The notes below the pieces were generated by a model. The model made no database searches and was not told the DNA's origin. It worked only from the letters and a program-made list of their open reading frames with translations. Shown in pieces: positions 25,001-34,150 of a stretch of DNA of 64,000 bases. Both the position numbers and the translations under genes were made by a program. Origin of the DNA: Hymenobacter artigasi (lineage in GTDB: Bacteria; Bacteroidota; Bacteroidia; Cytophagales; Hymenobacteraceae); assembly GCF_012275535.1 (NCBI RefSeq), contig NZ_JAAVTK010000015.1:22451-86450 (forward strand). Reading direction: 5' to 3'. Every line of letters begins with the position of its first letter. Position 1 is the first letter of the stretch.

Positions 25001-26284
25001 ATGCCCGTCCAGCTTGGCCTGCGCGAAAATGCCCGGCAGTTTACCCTGCTGGTTATCGTCAATGCCTTTGTGGGCGGCATGGTGGGGCTGGAGCGCACCA
25101 TTCTGCCCCGGCTGGCCGAGCAGGAGTTTCACCTGGTGGCGCGCACGGCCATTCTGGCGTTCATCGTGGTATTCGGCCTCACCAAGGCCGGGGCCAACTA
25201 CTACGCGGGGGCCTGGGCCAATAAAGTGGGGCGCAAAAACCTGCTGCTCATCGGCTGGCTTTTCGGGCTGCCCGTGCCACTGCTGCTGCTCTGGGCACCC
25301 AGTTGGGGCTGGGTGATTTTTGCCAACGTGCTGCTGGGCCTCAACCAGGGCCTGGCCTGGTCGAGCACCGTGGTTATGAAGATGGACCTGGTGGGCCCCA
25401 AGCAGCGCGGGCTGGCCATGGGCCTGAATGAGTCGGCCGGCTACCTAGCCGTAGCGGCTACTGCCTTCGCTTCGGGCTGGCTGGCCACCGAATACGGACT
25501 GCGCCCCTACCCGTTCTACCTGGGCATCGCGCTGGCGGTGCTGGGCCTGCTGGGCAGCCTGCTGGTGCGCGACACCCGCGCCCACGTAGCCCTGGAAGCG
25601 GCGCAGGCCCCAGCCGGGCCGGCGGGCCCCCGCCTCTCGTTCTGGGACGTGACCTGGCGCCACCCCAACCTGGGCTCCGTGACCCAGGCCGGGCTGGTCA
25701 ACAACCTGAACGATGGCATGGTGTGGGGCCTGCTGCCGCTGCTGCTGGCCACCAAAGGCTTCACTCTCACGCAGATTGGCACCGTGGCCGCCGTGTACCC
25801 GGCCGTGTGGGGCCTGGGCCAGCTCCTGACCGGCCCGCTCTCCGACCGGCTCTGCAAAAAGGACCTGCTGTTCTGGGGCATGCTGCTGCAGGGCGCCGTG
25901 CTGCTGGCCATGCTATTTGCCTCAACTTACCCGGTGTTCCTGCTGCTGGCGGCGCTGCTCGGCGCGGGCACGGCATTGGTGTATCCCACGTTTCTGGCCG
26001 CCGTGGCCGAGTTTGCGCCGGCGTCGCAGCGGGCGCGCAGCGTAGGCATCTTCCGCCTCTGGCGCGACGCAGGTTATGCCATCGGGGCGCTGCTCACCGG
26101 CCTGCTGGCCGATGCTTTCGGGCTGCCATCGGCGCTGGCGGCCATTGGCGGGCTCACGGTGCTCTCGGCGCTGGTTATCCGCCGGCGCATGTACTGCCCA
26201 CCCGTGGCGGCTGGTAACTGCGGGCACCCTGCACTCGCCGGGCAGCCGGCCATTGCCCGGCCACTTTGGCCGGCCGCCGGCTAA
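25001..26284 (+). CDS. MFS transporter
   Basis: The protein is 427 residues with twelve hydrophobic segments. The MFS loop motifs are present (YAGAWANKVGRKNLLLIGW after segment 2, GPLSDRLCKKDLLFWGM after segment 8). Its substrate cannot be read from sequence. It starts at 25001 (MPVQLGLRENARQF); earlier ATG codons lie within the hairpin region. A Pro/Ala tail (about 395-427) follows the last segment. Its placement between sulfur genes suggests transport of a sulfur compound or metal, but this is inference. Confidence 0.9.
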   Translation: MPVQLGLRENARQFTLLVIVNAFVGGMVGLERTILPRLAEQEFHLVARTAILAFIVVFGLTKAGANYYAGAWANKVGRKNLLLIGWLFGLPVPLLLLWAPSWGWVIFANVLLGLNQGLAWSSTVVMKMDLVGPKQRGLAMGLNESAGYLAVAATAFASGWLATEYGLRPYPFYLGIALAVLGLLGSLLVRDTRAHVALEAAQAPAGPAGPRLSFWDVTWRHPNLGSVTQAGLVNNLNDGMVWGLLPLLLATKGFTLTQIGTVAAVYPAVWGLGQLLTGPLSDRLCKKDLLFWGMLLQGAVLLAMLFASTYPVFLLLAALLGAGTALVYPTFLAAVAEFAPASQRARSVGIFRLWRDAGYAIGALLTGLLADAFGLPSALAAIGGLTVLSALVIRRRMYCPPVAAGNCGHPALAGQPAIARPLWPAAG

Positions 26285-26317
26285 CGCGGCATCTTCATCA
26301 CCTCTTTCTGTTGTGCT

Positions 26318-27754
26318 ATGGCTACCACGCTCACCTTGTTTCAGCTAAACGATGTGCACGGCTACCTGAACCTGCACCAGGAAGCTTTTTTTGGCCCGGC
26401 AGGGCTCGAATACCGCCGCTGCGGCGGCTACTCCCGCATTGCCACGCTCCTGCGCGAGTTGCGGGAGCAATATCCTCACCACCTGTTTTTTGATGGCGGC
26501 GACACCTTCCACGGCACCCGGCCGGTGGTAGCCACCGAGGGCGGCATCCTGCCCCCCATCCTCAATGAGCTGGGCATCGCCGCCATGACCGCGCACTGGG
26601 ATTTTGCCTACGGCCCGGCCCGGCTCAATGAGCTGGTGAGCCAGCTCAACTACCCGCTGCTGGCGGCCAATGTCTACCAGCAGGAAGGCGGCGCGCTGGC
26701 CTATGCGCCCACGTTGCTGCTGGAAACGGCGGGGCTGCGCGTGGGCATCATCGGGCTGGCTTGCCCCATTGTGGACAAAACCATGCCGGCCCAGTTCAGC
26801 ACCGGCCTCCGCTTCACGAATGGGGCCGTCGAGCTGCCGGGCCACGTGCAGCGCCTGCGCACCGAAGAGCGCGCCGACGTAATTATCCTGCTCTCGCACT
26901 GCGGCTTCCCACAGGATGTAGCCCTGCTCGAAGGCTGTCCCGGCATCGACGTGTGCCTGAGCAGCCACACCCACAACCGCCTGTATACGCCTTTTGTAGC
27001 CGGCGGTGCGCTCGTGATTCAATCCGGGGCCCACGGTTCTTTCCTGGGACGCCTCATCCTCACGGTGGAGCAGGGCCGCGTGGTTTCTCATACGCACGAG
27101 CTGCATGAAATCGGCGAGCACATCGCACCCGATGCGGCCCTGCAGGCCCGCATCGACGCGGCCCTGGTCCCGTTTGCCGCGCTGGATGAAGTGGTGGGCA
27201 CCACGGCTACCGGCCTGCACCGCCTTACGGCAGTCGAGTGCCCGGCCGATGATTTTTTGCTGGCCAGCCTGCAGGCCCTGGTGCCCGCCGACCTGTATTT
27301 TTCCAACGGCTGGCGCTACGGCGCGCCCATCGCGCCCGGCCCAGTGCTGCTCAGCGACCTATATGACCTAGTGCCGATGGACCCCGAAATTGAAACCGTG
27401 GAGCTTACCGGCGCCGAGCTGCAAGTGATGCTCGAGCAGAACCTCGAAGGCACCTACAGCCAAAACCCGCTGCACCAGATGGGCGGCTACGTGAAGCGGA
27501 CCCTGGGCATGAAAGCTTATTACAAGGCAGAAAATCCCAAGGGCAGCCGCCTGCAAGCGGTGTTTGTGCAAGGCCAGGCCCTGGACCTGGCCCGTACCTA
27601 TACGGCGGCCTTCATTACCTCGCAGGGCGTGCCCCACCGGTTTGGCCGCCACCGCCACCAAACCGGCCACCACACCATAGCGGCCATGCGCGCCTACCTG
27701 GCGCAGCACCACCCACTGGTGGTGCATCCGCACGACACGTTTGTGGTTGCCTGA
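26318..27754 (+). CDS. SoxB-like 5-nucleotidase-family metallophosphoesterase
   Basis: The 478-residue protein has an N-terminal dimetal phosphoesterase domain (LNDVHGYLNLH, FFDGGDTFHGT, MTAHWDFAYG, ILLSHCGFPQD, SSHTHNRL) and a C-terminal 5-nucleotidase domain (about 290-478). The HWDFAYG segment replaces the usual GNHEFD and resembles the GHWEFTYG of SoxB, the thiosulfohydrolase of the Sox system. No signal peptide is seen, so it may stay in the cytosol, unlike classical SoxB. No soxXA, soxYZ or soxCD lie in the window. Related UDP-sugar hydrolase function remains possible. Confidence 0.78.
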   Translation: MATTLTLFQLNDVHGYLNLHQEAFFGPAGLEYRRCGGYSRIATLLRELREQYPHHLFFDGGDTFHGTRPVVATEGGILPPILNELGIAAMTAHWDFAYGPARLNELVSQLNYPLLAANVYQQEGGALAYAPTLLLETAGLRVGIIGLACPIVDKTMPAQFSTGLRFTNGAVELPGHVQRLRTEERADVIILLSHCGFPQDVALLEGCPGIDVCLSSHTHNRLYTPFVAGGALVIQSGAHGSFLGRLILTVEQGRVVSHTHELHEIGEHIAPDAALQARIDAALVPFAALDEVVGTTATGLHRLTAVECPADDFLLASLQALVPADLYFSNGWRYGAPIAPGPVLLSDLYDLVPMDPEIETVELTGAELQVMLEQNLEGTYSQNPLHQMGGYVKRTLGMKAYYKAENPKGSRLQAVFVQGQALDLARTYTAAFITSQGVPHRFGRHRHQTGHHTIAAMRAYLAQHHPLVVHPHDTFVVA

Positions 27755-27798
27755 CGGCTACATTGCCTCAGCCGGCCCGGCCTGTTTCTCCCCAGACC

Positions 27799-27860
27799 CA
27801 ACATGCCACCTGCCCGCCCTAACGCTCCGGTTGAGAGCAGGGCGGGCAGGTGGCATGTTG
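27799..27860. terminator. 22-bp perfect hairpin between convergent genes
   Basis: Arms 27799-27820 and 27839-27860 are perfect complements (CAACATGCCACCTGCCCGCC onward), with an 18-base loop. It sits between convergent genes and probably ends both transcripts, although no long T run follows. Confidence 0.75.
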
Positions 27861-27902
27861 GTTTCAGCCGCCACGGGATATACCAGCGGCCGCAGGCGCA
27901 GG

Positions 27903-28151
27903 CTACCGGGCCGAATCGGCCGGGCCGGCTCCCAGAATGGCGCGCACCTGCGGCCCGTCAAAAGGCAGCCCGTTGAGCGGGGCCAGCAGGCACCAGTCGA
28001 AAGCTCCCATGGAAAGCGGCACCAGGCCCAGTACCGATAACGCCCAGCCTTTCCGGCCCATGGCCAGGCCCGTCCCAATCAGACCGGTACCGATGGCAAT
28101 GCGGGCCGCCCGGCCACCGGGCGAGGCAATTAAACGAATGAAATTATCCAT
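27903..28151 (-). CDS. DUF2892-type small membrane protein
   Basis: This 82-residue protein has two membrane helices (about 18-36 and 38-56) and the conserved FDWCLLAPLNGLPFDG end, matching the DUF2892/YgaP C-terminal membrane module. In YgaP this part follows a rhodanese domain. A free-standing copy beside a sulfur cluster fits the usual association with sulfur genes. The role is unknown. Confidence 0.8.
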   Translation of the reverse strand: MDNFIRLIASPGGRAARIAIGTGLIGTGLAMGRKGWALSVLGLVPLSMGAFDWCLLAPLNGLPFDGPQVRAILGAGPADSAR

Positions 28152-28289
28152 AACGCGGAGGAGTAAGTGTGAGGTATTCGCTGAAAAAATCCAGCTGATA
28201 AACTATACGGCCGCACGGGACAACCGTTCGCCGGGCTCCGGATAGTAGCTTATGTGCTCCGGCCGTGCCCAATGCACGATTCCTCCTGC

Positions 28290-28855
28290 ACTACTAATTC
28301 AAGAGGTAGCCCGCGCTGGCCAATGGGCGTGTACGAGGTGCGCCTGGGGGCGCAGAATGCCTCTGCACCGGGGTAGCCATCCGTATCAACTCCCTGTTCG
28401 CGTCCCACCCGGTGCCATGGCCGGCGCTACACGGATGCGGGCCGTTATCAATCAGCCCTTACACACGGTTTTTGCCGGCGGCTGCGTGCGTGCGTCCGTA
28501 CTGGGCGAGACAGAGGACTATACGGTAGTTATTCTGCCGCCACCGGTGGCCCCGCGTGCCGGCTTTGTGGCAGACCTGCCAGCCGCGTGCAACGGGCTGG
28601 TGCAGTTCCGCGATACCAGCCAATACGCGCCGGTAGGGTGGCAATGGTCGTTTGGCGACGGGGGCACGGCCACCCAGCAGCATCCCGTGCACCAATGCGC
28701 AGCTCCTGGCTCGTACATGGTTTCGTTACAGGCCCGCAGCCTACGGAACCCAAACCAGCACGAAAACGGGTTATGTCACTCTTAGCTCGCTCACCGCTGG
28801 CCCCCGGCCGGCGGCTTGCCTGCCGGCACCCACTTTTGGCAAAACAATAGGCCAG
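28290..28855 (+). pseudogene. Remnant of a GEVED/PKD-domain surface protein
   Basis: Two frames together encode a GEVED-like segment (ATRMRAVINQP... GETEDYTVVIL) followed by a PKD domain (VQFRDTSQYAPVGWQWSFGD, then GSYMVSLQA). Around 28750 the frame shifts and the similarity continues as TKTGYVTLSSLTAG in another frame. Upstream, GVYEVRLGAQNASAPG ends in a stop. Such repeats occur in large secreted or adhesin-like Bacteroidota proteins. Neither end is intact; the right edge abuts a truncated transposase, so insertion and deletion probably destroyed the gene. Confidence 0.7.
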
Positions 28856-29348
28856 CACGGGTCCGCTTGGCCGCTGGCAGTAAGGGCCGGGCCGCCCGGC
28901 TATCGTGGCCGTTGGCGGCGTGTACAAGCACGCGCCAAATGTGCCCGCCCGTGTCGCAGAGCACTTGCTGTTTGCGCCCGTTAACGCGCTTGTGCGCGTC
29001 GAGGCCCCGCTGCTGGTTCAGGCGCGGGGCCTGGTTGACGCTTTGCGCATCGACCAGCGCCAGGGACGGGGTGGGCCGGCGGTTACACGCCAGCCGGTCG
29101 GCGCGGTTGGCGGCCTCGTTGAGCCGTTGCAGCAGGCCGGTAATTTGCCATCGGGCAAAATAGTGGTACACGGCCGACCAGGGCGGAAAACAAGCTGGCA
29201 GGCTGCGCCACTGGCAGCCGGTGCGGTACACGTAGCGCAGGGCGTCAACAACTTGGCGCAAACACAAGCGCCGCTTCCGTTGCAGCGGCAGCAAGGGCGC
29301 AATAACTTGCCACTGCGAGTCAGTGAGGGGTTGATAGCCGTCAACCAT
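28845..29348 (-). mobile_element. Truncated IS5-family (IS1031/IS427-like) transposase remnant
   Basis: Starting at 29348, the frame reads VDGYQPLTDSQWQVIAPLL and RQVVDALRYVYRTGCQWRSL, typical of the N-terminal domain of IS427-type transposases. The DDE part begins SLALVDAQSV, then GLDAHKRVNGRKQQVLCDTG and AANGHDSRAARPLL. After that the similarity stops near 28860, and the frame runs into the PKD remnant until 28791. The C-terminal catalytic Glu region is missing, so it is inactive. No terminal repeat could be found at the left. Confidence 0.8.
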
Positions 29349-29485
29349 AATGCGAACCGGAGCCTACGAACTCCTGCCCCAACTTACTGGCTCGTTTCTT
29401 TTTGCCCTGCCCAATTCCCAAACACGCTATAAGCTAATTTTGGTGCTCCACCAGACCACTCAGTCTACGCTCAACAGGTACGATT

Positions 29486-29812
29486 ATGGGGTTTTTCAAC
29501 CGATTTAAGCCTCAACTACGGGCTGAGGAGCTATTCAGTGCCACACAGGCGGCTAGGTCCTCCAGTAAAGACCACGCTAAAATGACACGGGAAGAATTAG
29601 AGGCAGAAGAGAAAAAAATGAAAGCGCAAAAAACCATCACGGCGCTGGTCATTGGGGTGGTGATTGGTCTCGCTGTTTGGTCTGCGACCCATCATAAAGG
29701 GTTTGCCCTGACGGGTATGCTGCTGCTTTTTGCTTGTTGGATTGCTCACAAAAACTCCCAAAACCTAAAGAGCGTTCGAGCGGAAATAAGCCGCAGGGAT
29801 ACGGTTGGTTAA
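29486..29812 (+). CDS. Small membrane protein of unknown function
   Basis: The protein is 108 residues: a charged, helical N-terminal part (about 1-50, KMTREELEAEEKKMKAQK) followed by two membrane helices (about 51-67 and 73-87). I recognise no family. Base composition is lower in GC than the sulfur cluster, as for much of this accessory region. It stands alone. Confidence 0.6.
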   Translation: MGFFNRFKPQLRAEELFSATQAARSSSKDHAKMTREELEAEEKKMKAQKTITALVIGVVIGLAVWSATHHKGFALTGMLLLFACWIAHKNSQNLKSVRAEISRRDTVG

Positions 29813-29933
29813 GCAAGGTGCTGTGGCCCGGTTTCGGTCGACATGTTGAGCCTAATCGTTGAGGCCTCGAACCCGTGAACAGCGTTGGCCGGTACCCCAG
29901 ACAAAGAACCAAGCTGGCTGGGGTAGTTCACTT

Positions 29934-29987
29934 AAACGGTCCTGCCGTAAACGCGCTCCGTTCAATGGAAGGAGCATATTACCTTCG
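29934..29987 (+). repeat. Promoter-bearing repeat, copy a
   Basis: The element begins AAACGGTCCTGCCG, contains TAAACGCGCTCCGTTCA and GGAGC, and ends in the -7-like TACCTTCG (29980-29987). The inner AACGG and CCGTT can pair. The acetyltransferase gene starts 14 bases later. Related copies lie near 31769, 33372, 34151 and 35420 on this strand and near 37365 and 37890 on the other. Confidence 0.65.
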
Positions 29988-30001
29988 CTGAAAACCCTGC
30001 G

Positions 30002-30517
30002 ATGATTAAACTAGCCCCCATGCAGCCGGAAGAAGGCGCCTGTTTTTACCCGTGGATTGGCGACCCCGACGTCATTCACTATTCGCTGTCCGCTTTCCAA
30101 GCGATGAAGACGCCGGCGCAGATTGACCACTGGTTCGCGGCGACCTTACAGGATGAGAAAAGCATCAATCTCGGCATCTATCTGCAAGAAACTAACGCTT
30201 TGATTGGCTACGCGGGCCTCTCGAACCTTTCCACCACCAACCAGTCGGGCGAATATTTCATCCTGATTGGGGAGAAAGCCTATTGGGGGAAAGGGGTGGG
30301 CACGGCGGTGACGAAACAGGTGCTCACCCTGGGATTTACCGTGCACCGGCTCAATCGCATTATGCTCACGGTTTCCGAATCGAATCTGGGCGGCGTGAAA
30401 GCGTATACCAACGCCGGTTTTGTGGTGGAGGGGCGCCTGCGAGCGGCCTGCTGTCGCAACGGCCTGTTCCACGATAAAATCGTGATGTCGGTTCTGAAGG
30501 CGGAATGGCAGCTGTGA
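30002..30517 (+). CDS. GNAT-family N-acetyltransferase
   Basis: The protein is 171 residues with a single GNAT domain of the RimJ/RimL type. The acetyl-CoA loop appears as AYWGKGVGTAVTKQVLTLGF, preceded by GEYFILIGEK, and the late motif is LTVSESNLGGVKAYTNAGF. The substrate cannot be assigned. Its 3 end overlaps by 152 bases the 3 end of the convergent lipoprotein gene. Confidence 0.9.
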   Translation: MIKLAPMQPEEGACFYPWIGDPDVIHYSLSAFQAMKTPAQIDHWFAATLQDEKSINLGIYLQETNALIGYAGLSNLSTTNQSGEYFILIGEKAYWGKGVGTAVTKQVLTLGFTVHRLNRIMLTVSESNLGGVKAYTNAGFVVEGRLRAACCRNGLFHDKIVMSVLKAEWQL

Positions 30518-31694
30518 AAGCTGCTTGTGGTCTAGGAAAACCTTCAAAGTAGCAGACAAGGAGATTATTGCTTTCCCCAAATCGATAGCAATAGCGATAA
30601 CTCTTACGTGTCCGCTTCCTGTCATCGTTCGAATCCGTGACCTCCTCGGCCACATAGCCCGCTGCGTTGCGTCGAAAGCGCGTGCGCTCCCGCTTCTCTT
30701 CCTGCCAAGCATCACAGGCAAACGCGCACCGGCGCTTGAACACGACTTCGGCCGATTCCACTTGCCGCAAGCGCCCGTCCGCTGTGTAGGCAAAATGGCG
30801 GCGAATGAACTGGTCTTCGGGCTCGGCCGAGTGCGTCGGAAAGGACGAATGGCCGGCGAAACGTAATTCTTCCGCGAGTCGTCCCTTTGCATCATACCGG
30901 TAGGCCAGTAGGGCAGACGTATCGTTGCGGGCACTGAGCGTGAGCGCGTGGACGAGCCGGTGGGCCCGGTCATAGGCGTATCGCGTGCGTTGGTCGCGTT
31001 TTCCGCGGTCCGTAGTGACGTACGCGACGCAGTGGCCCCGCGCATTGTAGGTGTAGGCACCCCGCGTACGCTCTTCGCCGTGTTCGTCGAAGAATAGGAC
31101 TTCTTGGAGCACGACGCCGACGCCGTACCGGCGCTTGGTAAACAGCGCCGGCTGGCCGGTGGCTTGTACCGCTTGCACCAGCGGGGAGTGCAGGACGGCC
31201 GGCAGGTCCTGGAGACGGACGATGGACCGAAACGGGTTGGTGTTCACGGTGAGGGAACTGGGGTCGTCGGGTGTCTCCCGCACGTATTCGCGCACGGTAC
31301 GCCCCCACCAGCTGTAGTCGTAGTCCGTGATTTTAACCCCCACGTTGGAATGCAGCTCGTAGCGGCGCACCAAGCGGTTGCCGGCGTACACGTTGCCGGT
31401 AATCATCGTGAGGTACCCCCCCGGCCAGTATGGGCCCACATACTGCCGGTAGTACTTGAACACGAGCCGGCCGTGCCGGTCGTAGGCGCGCACATTCAGC
31501 AGGGTATCGCCGGTAGACTGCTCCACCCGCCGCAAGCTGAGGGGAGGATTTGCGTTGTCGGCCAAGTCGTTGTCCAGCGCGTAGACAGTCCCGGGCTCCG
31601 GTTCTGCCTCCAGGGCGACGCCTATCGGTTCACACGCCACGACTATCCCGGCGAACGCGAGAAGCCAGAAACGAGGATGCCGAAAAACAGCCAT
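30366..31694 (-). CDS. YD-repeat-like lipoprotein
   Basis: The protein is 442 residues with a lipoprotein signal (LAFAGIVVACEPIG). The body has several Tyr-Asp repeats such as VRAYDRHGRLVFKYY, RTRYAYDRAHRLVHA, LAYRYDAKGRLAEEL and HFAYTADGRLRQVE, which resemble the RHS/YD family but without toxin features. The last 50 residues are encoded antisense to the acetyltransferase gene and look unlike the rest, so the original end may be near 30530 and the present stop may be acquired. The function is unknown; it is probably at the cell surface or in the periplasm. Confidence 0.72.
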   Translation of the reverse strand: MAVFRHPRFWLLAFAGIVVACEPIGVALEAEPEPGTVYALDNDLADNANPPLSLRRVEQSTGDTLLNVRAYDRHGRLVFKYYRQYVGPYWPGGYLTMITGNVYAGNRLVRRYELHSNVGVKITDYDYSWWGRTVREYVRETPDDPSSLTVNTNPFRSIVRLQDLPAVLHSPLVQAVQATGQPALFTKRRYGVGVVLQEVLFFDEHGEERTRGAYTYNARGHCVAYVTTDRGKRDQRTRYAYDRAHRLVHALTLSARNDTSALLAYRYDAKGRLAEELRFAGHSSFPTHSAEPEDQFIRRHFAYTADGRLRQVESAEVVFKRRCAFACDAWQEEKRERTRFRRNAAGYVAEEVTDSNDDRKRTRKSYRYCYRFGESNNLLVCYFEGFPRPQAAFTAAIPPSEPTSRFYRGTGRCDSRPLAGAPPPQNRRWYTLSRRPDSIRKP

Positions 31695-31768
31695 GGGATA
31701 AAGAGCAAGGAAACAGACCGAAATAAGACCTTAATTGCATAGAAACAATTTCAAGGCACTGTATATTC

Positions 31769-31812
31769 AAACGGTCGTGCCTTGAACACGCTTCGTTCAA
31801 AAATAGGAGCGA
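31769..31812 (+). repeat. Promoter-bearing repeat, copy b (degenerate)
   Basis: AAACGGTCGTGCC, then ACACGCTTCGTTCA and GGAGCGATTG, align with copy a. The -7 part is not recognisable. It lies between two leftward genes but points right. Confidence 0.5.
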
Positions 31813-31835
31813 TTGTCTGACCGGTCCGAGCGGGT

Positions 31836-33332
31836 CTAGGGGTTTTCCAGCAACCGCAGGGCCTGTGCCAGCCAGTCCTCGTCTCGGGCCAGGCGCACGT
31901 CCGGCGCGACGCCGACGGCCTCGTAGGCAACCTGATTCGGCAGGCGCAGCGTGGTGGTGCTCAACTGTAAGCCCCAGCACGGCGTGGGGAGCGAGAAAAC
32001 GTTGCCGTAGCCCACGAAGCCGCCAGAATTCTCACCCGCCAGCGTTGTCTTGGTGGAGTGCTTGGCCCAGAACAAGAGCGTTTCGCAGGTGCTGGCACAT
32101 CCCCGGTCGTAAAGAATGACGACCCGCTCCGGGCGGCCGACGATGCCGGTGAAGGTCTTTACTGGCACGGTGGGGTCGGACCGGAACTGGCCCGCCGGCA
32201 CGTGGTGCAACCAGCGCAGTGTGGTCCGCACCCGCTGCAAGGCGTCCGCGCCGTAGTCCGCCGAGTCGTGTTGCATGCGGCGGTAATACTCCGTCAGCCG
32301 CGCCACGTTGTCGGGCGTCACGTAGTATTCTTCCCGCTGGTCGTCTTGGAACGGGGCGGTGTACAGGAACGGGACCAAGGGCACCACGGCATCATCGGCA
32401 CCGCCTCCGTTGCCGCGCACGTCAATAATCAGGTTCTGGGGCGGTCGGGCCGCGACTTGCTGGCAGACAGAATCGAGTTGTGTCCGCAAGCCCCCGTCAA
32501 AGGAGGGGAGGCGCAGGTACGCGGTCTTCGCCGTGAGGGCGCGGTAGGCCAGGGGACCGGCGACGGGCGGGGATGTTGGCTGGCCCACCTTCTGCCAGCT
32601 GGTGCCGCGCAGGTAGCCCTGCTCCTGAAAAACGTCGCCCAGGCAGCTCGCCGAATGGTTGCGGTTGTACTGGATAACCCGGTACCGCGATTCCCCGGGT
32701 AAGCGTTGCAGTTCCAGCTTCACCTGCCCCGTCCGCCACAGCGGGGTACGGGAGGTGACGATGACGCCCACGTAATCCCGAAAGCGGGTGCGGGAAGGCT
32801 GAATCTGTACGACATAGGTACTGTCAACCGTCTGGTAGCGGCCTTCGATAGCGGCGAGGGGATAGGTCCGGGCCAGCCGGGGCCGGCGTGTTTCAGCCTG
32901 TTGAAAGACGGCTCCGGTTTGAAACCGCTGGACGGCCGTCGCATCCCGGTCGTTCACGCCGGGGCGGGTGGCGCCGCTGATGTCGGTGTGTTGGTCGTGG
33001 AAGAACTCCACGTACGCCACGAGCACCGGCAAGCAATGGGACTCTTTTTTCGCCCGTGCCGATGCCCGGCGGAGCCGGCGCTTCAACCGCTCATAGGCAG
33101 GGCGGGTCAGGGCAGTGACGTCGTGCGCGTAAGCCGGCAGGTTGCGCTCCAGATAATTGACGACGTAATCAAAGTCCTGGGTGCAGCCGCAGGGTTGGGG
33201 AGGCGCGGATTGGGCCACGCAGGCCGTCCCTCCGAGCAGGAGCCAACCAAGGAAGTGCAGGCCAAGGAGAGGGCATTTTAGCACGCGGGACAGAAGCGGA
33301 GGCGGAACAGTAGGGGGAAGATTCGCAGACAA
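31836..33332 (-). CDS. Exported S41-family (tail-specific-protease-like) peptidase
   Basis: The protein is 498 residues with a signal sequence (LLGLHFLGWLLLGGTACVAQ). Its C-terminal half carries the S41 catalytic core: LIIDVRGNGGGADD, VVILYDRGCASTCETLLFWA with the nucleophilic Ser, and LAGENSGGFVGYGN. No PDZ domain is clear. The N-terminal half (about 40-250) is conserved-looking but unassigned. Such proteins cleave or process envelope proteins. Start 33332 gives a rather long, Pro-rich stretch before the signal; the Met is the first in frame. Confidence 0.83.
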   Translation of the reverse strand: MSANLPPTVPPPLLSRVLKCPLLGLHFLGWLLLGGTACVAQSAPPQPCGCTQDFDYVVNYLERNLPAYAHDVTALTRPAYERLKRRLRRASARAKKESHCLPVLVAYVEFFHDQHTDISGATRPGVNDRDATAVQRFQTGAVFQQAETRRPRLARTYPLAAIEGRYQTVDSTYVVQIQPSRTRFRDYVGVIVTSRTPLWRTGQVKLELQRLPGESRYRVIQYNRNHSASCLGDVFQEQGYLRGTSWQKVGQPTSPPVAGPLAYRALTAKTAYLRLPSFDGGLRTQLDSVCQQVAARPPQNLIIDVRGNGGGADDAVVPLVPFLYTAPFQDDQREEYYVTPDNVARLTEYYRRMQHDSADYGADALQRVRTTLRWLHHVPAGQFRSDPTVPVKTFTGIVGRPERVVILYDRGCASTCETLLFWAKHSTKTTLAGENSGGFVGYGNVFSLPTPCWGLQLSTTTLRLPNQVAYEAVGVAPDVRLARDEDWLAQALRLLENP

Positions 33333-33371
33333 ACTTAATGCTGAGCTCTCACCAAATCAGTCAGTTCAGCG

Positions 33372-33428
33372 AAACGGTCAGACGCTAAACGCGCTTAGTT
33401 CATAAATTGGAGGATTTACTTACCTTCC
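33372..33428 (+). repeat. Promoter-bearing repeat, copy c
   Basis: AAACGGTCAGACGC, TAAACGCGCTTAGTTCA and TTGGAGG match copy a, ending in TACCTTCC (33421-33428). The next gene begins four bases later at 33433. Confidence 0.6.
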
Positions 33429-33432
33429 TGGC

Positions 33433-34092
33433 ATGAAGAACTTGCTGTATGTGGCCTTACTCAGCGGGTTGGCCTGGCCGGCGGCGGCACAAATCAGCCC
33501 CAACCTTCGGCTCAAGCACGAGTTGGATAGCCTCTGCGAGGTCGACCAGCTTTACCGGGCCATGCTGTTTGACCCGCGGCTGACCCGTCGGCCGGATTCG
33601 CTGGCGAAGGTACTGGGCGTTGCGAAGGACCAGCTCAACCAGGCCATCATGACCCATATGGTGCGGACGGACGCCACGAACCTGGCGCGCGTGCAGGCCA
33701 TTCTGACGCAGTACGGCTACCCTGGCAGGTCCTTGGTGGGCATTCCCACCAACGAGGCCGCGTGGTACGTCATTCAGCACGCCCCAGCGCTCATCCCCCA
33801 GTACTTGCCGCTCATGAAGGCCGCCGCTGAAGCCGGAGAACTGCCCTTTTCGCGCTATGCCACGATGCTGGACCGCCAACTTATGTTCGAGGGCAAGGAG
33901 CAGGTGTACGGCACGCAGGCCCGCAGTGACCCCCACAACACGTACTTCATCTGGCCCATCCAGCAGCCGGCGCAGGTGAACCAGCGCCGCAAACAGGCCG
34001 GCTTCACCACGACGGTGGAGGAAAATGCCGCCCGGCTGCACGTGATATACAAGGCACTGACCTTGGCCGACGTCGCAAACATGCCCCAATAG
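33433..34092 (+). CDS. DUF6624-like exported protein
   Basis: The protein is 219 residues with a signal peptide (LLYVALLSGLAWPAAAQ). The mature part has DSLCEVDQLYRAML, then NLARVQAILTQYGYPGRSLV, EAAWYVIQHAPALIPQYLPL and KEQVYGTQ, the pattern of the DUF6624 family of Bacteroidota. The biochemical role is unknown. It is bracketed by copies c and d of the promoter-bearing repeat in the same orientation. Confidence 0.8.
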   Translation: MKNLLYVALLSGLAWPAAAQISPNLRLKHELDSLCEVDQLYRAMLFDPRLTRRPDSLAKVLGVAKDQLNQAIMTHMVRTDATNLARVQAILTQYGYPGRSLVGIPTNEAAWYVIQHAPALIPQYLPLMKAAAEAGELPFSRYATMLDRQLMFEGKEQVYGTQARSDPHNTYFIWPIQQPAQVNQRRKQAGFTTTVEENAARLHVIYKALTLADVANMPQ

Positions 34093-34150
34093 CTCAAGCT
34101 CCCCGCCGCTTCCTGAACCAGCCCGCCGTACTGCGAAGCGGAGTTCAGCG

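Noticed and set aside
30610..30660. tRNA T-loop-like GTTCGAATCC
   Set aside because: It lies inside the lipoprotein gene, and no acceptor or anticodon stem can be formed around it.
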